A stretch of 6,799 bases of DNA, taken from Magnetospira sp. (GTDB lineage Bacteria; Pseudomonadota; Alphaproteobacteria; Rhodospirillales; Magnetospiraceae). Made by a program: the position numbers and the translations under genes. Under the pieces are notes generated by a model. That model had not been told where the DNA came from. It made no database searches and saw only the letters and a program-made list of their open reading frames with translations. How positions within the stretch are numbered: the stretch's first letter is position 1; every line of letters starts with the position of its first letter. This document shows positions 5,662-6,799 of the stretch, one piece after another. The stretch spans positions 1-6,799 of the forward strand of contig JANQGL010000386.1 in assembly GCA_028277325.1 (NCBI GenBank), written 5' to 3'.

Positions 5662-6435
5662 TCACGGCATGAACTGTTCCTTGAGGATGCGTTCTTCGAG
5701 GCTGTGCTCCGGATCGAACAGGATCACCGGCGGCCGGCTCAGCGACGCCGCCACCTCGACCCGGACCACATCGCGGATCTCGGTGAAGTCGGCCACCGCG
5801 CTGACCGGCCTGAGGTCCGGATCGCTGATCTCGAAGGTGACCACCGCCTTGTGCGGCAGCAGGGCGCCGCGCCAGCGGCGCGGCCGGAAGGCGCTGATCG
5901 GGGTGAGCGCCAGCAGGTCCGAGCCGAGCGGCAGGATCGGTCCGTAGGCCGACAGGTTGTAGGCGGTGCTGCCGGCCGGGGTGCTGACCAGGGCGCCGTC
6001 GCAGACCAGTTCCTCCATCCGGTTGACGCCGTCCACGAAAATCCGCAGCTTGGCGGCCAGACGGGTCTGGCGGAGCAGGGAGACCTCGTTGACGGCCAGC
6101 GCCTCGTGCCGTTCGCCCTGCGCGGTGTCGGCCTGCATGCGCAGGGTGTGGAGCTGGAAGTCCTGGGCGGCGGCCAGGCGGGCCGGCAGGTCGACCACCC
6201 GGAAGGTATTCATCAGGAACCCGACCGACCCCTTGTTCATGCCGTAGATGGGTCGGCCGGCGGCCATGTGACGGTGCAGGGTCTTCAGCATGAATCCGTC
6301 GCCGCCAAGGGCGACGATCACGTCGGCCTCGTCCTCCGGCACGTGGTCGTAGCGCGATTCCAGGGTCTGCTTGGCCTCCTGCGCCAGTTCGTGGCCGGCG
6401 GCGGCGATGGCGAACCTTGCATAGGGATGGACCAC
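5662..6435 (-). CDS. nadK: NAD kinase (257 aa)
   Basis: Cytoplasmic enzyme that phosphorylates NAD to NADP with ATP (or polyphosphate in some bacteria). Motifs in order: ALGGDG (residues 42-47, catalytic Asp46); NKGSVGFLMN (67-76); AVNEVSLL (114-121, the NE pair at 116-117); DGALVSTPAGSTAYNLSAYG (146-165), a variant of the usual TPTGSTAY with Ala for the second Thr-side residue. The length matches the short alphaproteobacterial form. The frame is open upstream to 6678, but the GTG at 6435 is preceded by GGAGA with a 6-base spacer, and similarity to the family begins right there (VHPYARFAIAA). The upstream extension lacks protein character and would run into mobA. The stop is TGA (5664-5662). 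It is divergent from mobA; downstream lies the AT-rich intergenic region. Confidence 0.96.
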   Translation of the reverse strand: MVHPYARFAIAAAGHELAQEAKQTLESRYDHVPEDEADVIVALGGDGFMLKTLHRHMAAGRPIYGMNKGSVGFLMNTFRVVDLPARLAAAQDFQLHTLRMQADTAQGERHEALAVNEVSLLRQTRLAAKLRIFVDGVNRMEELVCDGALVSTPAGSTAYNLSAYGPILPLGSDLLALTPISAFRPRRWRGALLPHKAVVTFEISDPDLRPVSAVADFTEIRDVVRVEVAASLSRPPVILFDPEHSLEERILKEQFMP

Positions 6436-6441
6436 GGATTG

Positions 6442-6446
6442 TCTCC
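6442..6446 (-). promoter_or_regulatory. Shine-Dalgarno site that sets the nadK GTG start
   Basis: On the minus strand GGAGA is followed by CAATCC and then GTG. This favours the GTG at 6435 over longer in-frame starts reaching to 6678. Confidence 0.75.
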
Positions 6447-6470
6447 GGTGAACCGATGGGACCGGCCGGA

Positions 6471-6499
6471 AGTATAGCGCCTTCGTCGCGCTCCGCCAG
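6471..6499 (-). promoter_or_regulatory. Possible nadK promoter
   Basis: On the minus strand TATACT (6476-6471) is 5 of 6 to the -10 consensus and would start RNA near 6464, giving a leader of about 29 bases. At 17-bp spacing the -35 is CTGGCG (3 of 6), which is weak. It fits the 129-base divergent gap between nadK and mobA; I see no clear mobA promoter in the same gap. Confidence 0.42.
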
Positions 6500-6564
6500 T
6501 CCGCCGCGGGCTGGTTCCGGTGACGGTTTCGTGAGATGTTCCAAGGCCGTGGGAGGGCGAGCGC

Positions 6565-6799
6565 ATGATGTCGCGCGAGGCGATCTGCGGCGCGGTTCTG
6601 GCCGGCGGCCGATCGCGCCGCATGGGAAGCGTCCCCAAGACCCACCGCCGGCTCGGCGGGCCGACGCTGGTTGCGCATGCGATCGGGCGTCTGCGACCGC
6701 AGGTCGGGCGGCTCTTGGTGGTGGCCAACGATCCGCTGCCGGACGGCCTGCCGGGCGATCTGGCGGTGGTCCCCGACGGGCTGCCGGACCGGCCGGGAC
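6565..6799 (+). CDS. mobA: Molybdenum cofactor guanylyltransferase, N-terminal part, truncated by window edge
   Basis: MobA attaches GMP to molybdopterin-Mo to make the guanine dinucleotide cofactor used by DMSO-reductase-family enzymes; it acts in the cytoplasm. The 78 visible codons contain the nucleotide-binding signature LAGGRSRRMG (about residues 12-21), a Lys shortly after (VPK, where DK is usual), LGGPTLVAHAIGRLRPQVGRLLVVAN, and VVPDGLPDRPG, which in the family precedes PLAG. GGGAGG at 6551-6556 sits 8 bases before the ATG at 6565; a second ATG follows at once at 6568. It is transcribed away from nadK. A related nucleotidyltransferase such as MocA (cytosine form) has the same first motif, but the PDGLPDRPG block favours MobA. 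The replacement of Asp in DK by Pro is mildly unusual. Confidence 0.88.
   Translation, partial: MMSREAICGAVLAGGRSRRMGSVPKTHRRLGGPTLVAHAIGRLRPQVGRLLVVANDPLPDGLPGDLAVVPDGLPDRPG

Noticed and set aside
5518..6477. Plus-strand 319-codon frame opposite nadK
   Set aside because: The minus strand encodes all NAD kinase motifs in order, and the plus frame is a shadow.
6436..6678. N-terminal extension of nadK to an ATG at 6678
   Set aside because: It would overlap mobA, lacks family similarity, and the GTG at 6435 has a good ribosome binding site.

Overview
The window is very GC-rich, with strong G/C preference at third codon positions, Shine-Dalgarno starts and a short NAD kinase. It looks like an alphaproteobacterial chromosome, probably Rhodospirillales or a relative. 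The taxon is inferred from protein character, not from a database match. Most long antisense reading frames here are artefacts of high GC.

Left part, plus strand: the 3' portion of an asparagine synthetase gene (asnB, cut by the window edge); then, after 49 bases, a gene for a 760-residue protein with two bacteriohemerythrin-type domains separated and followed by long acidic linkers; then a dihydroorotase gene (pyrC type) whose ATG overlaps the hemerythrin stop codon by 4 bases. The last two are almost certainly one translationally coupled unit. The first hemerythrin domain has lost one iron-ligand histidine (His to Asn), while the second keeps all seven ligands. The dihydroorotase has Gln in place of the first His of the usual metal-binding HxH.

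Middle part, minus strand: a 77-codon gene for a small four-cysteine protein, convergent with pyrC and preceded by an FNR-like palindrome. Upstream of it is the most interesting non-coding element. A consensus-like sigma-70 promoter (TTGACA, 17 bp, TATGTT), backed by an AT-rich island, faces a strong intrinsic terminator about 140 nt away. No convincing gene lies between them, and the predicted RNA has C/U-rich unpaired segments, including CCUCCU, that could pair with Shine-Dalgarno sequences. This is a good candidate for a small regulatory RNA, or less likely for an attenuated leader of the small cysteine gene.

Right part: nadK (NAD kinase, minus strand, GTG start chosen from its ribosome binding site), and divergent from it the 5' end of mobA (molybdenum cofactor guanylyltransferase), cut by the right edge. 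Apart from the hemerythrin/dihydroorotase pair, the protein genes are housekeeping. The unusual material is the two-domain hemerythrin protein and the structured intergenic region at about 5040-5440.
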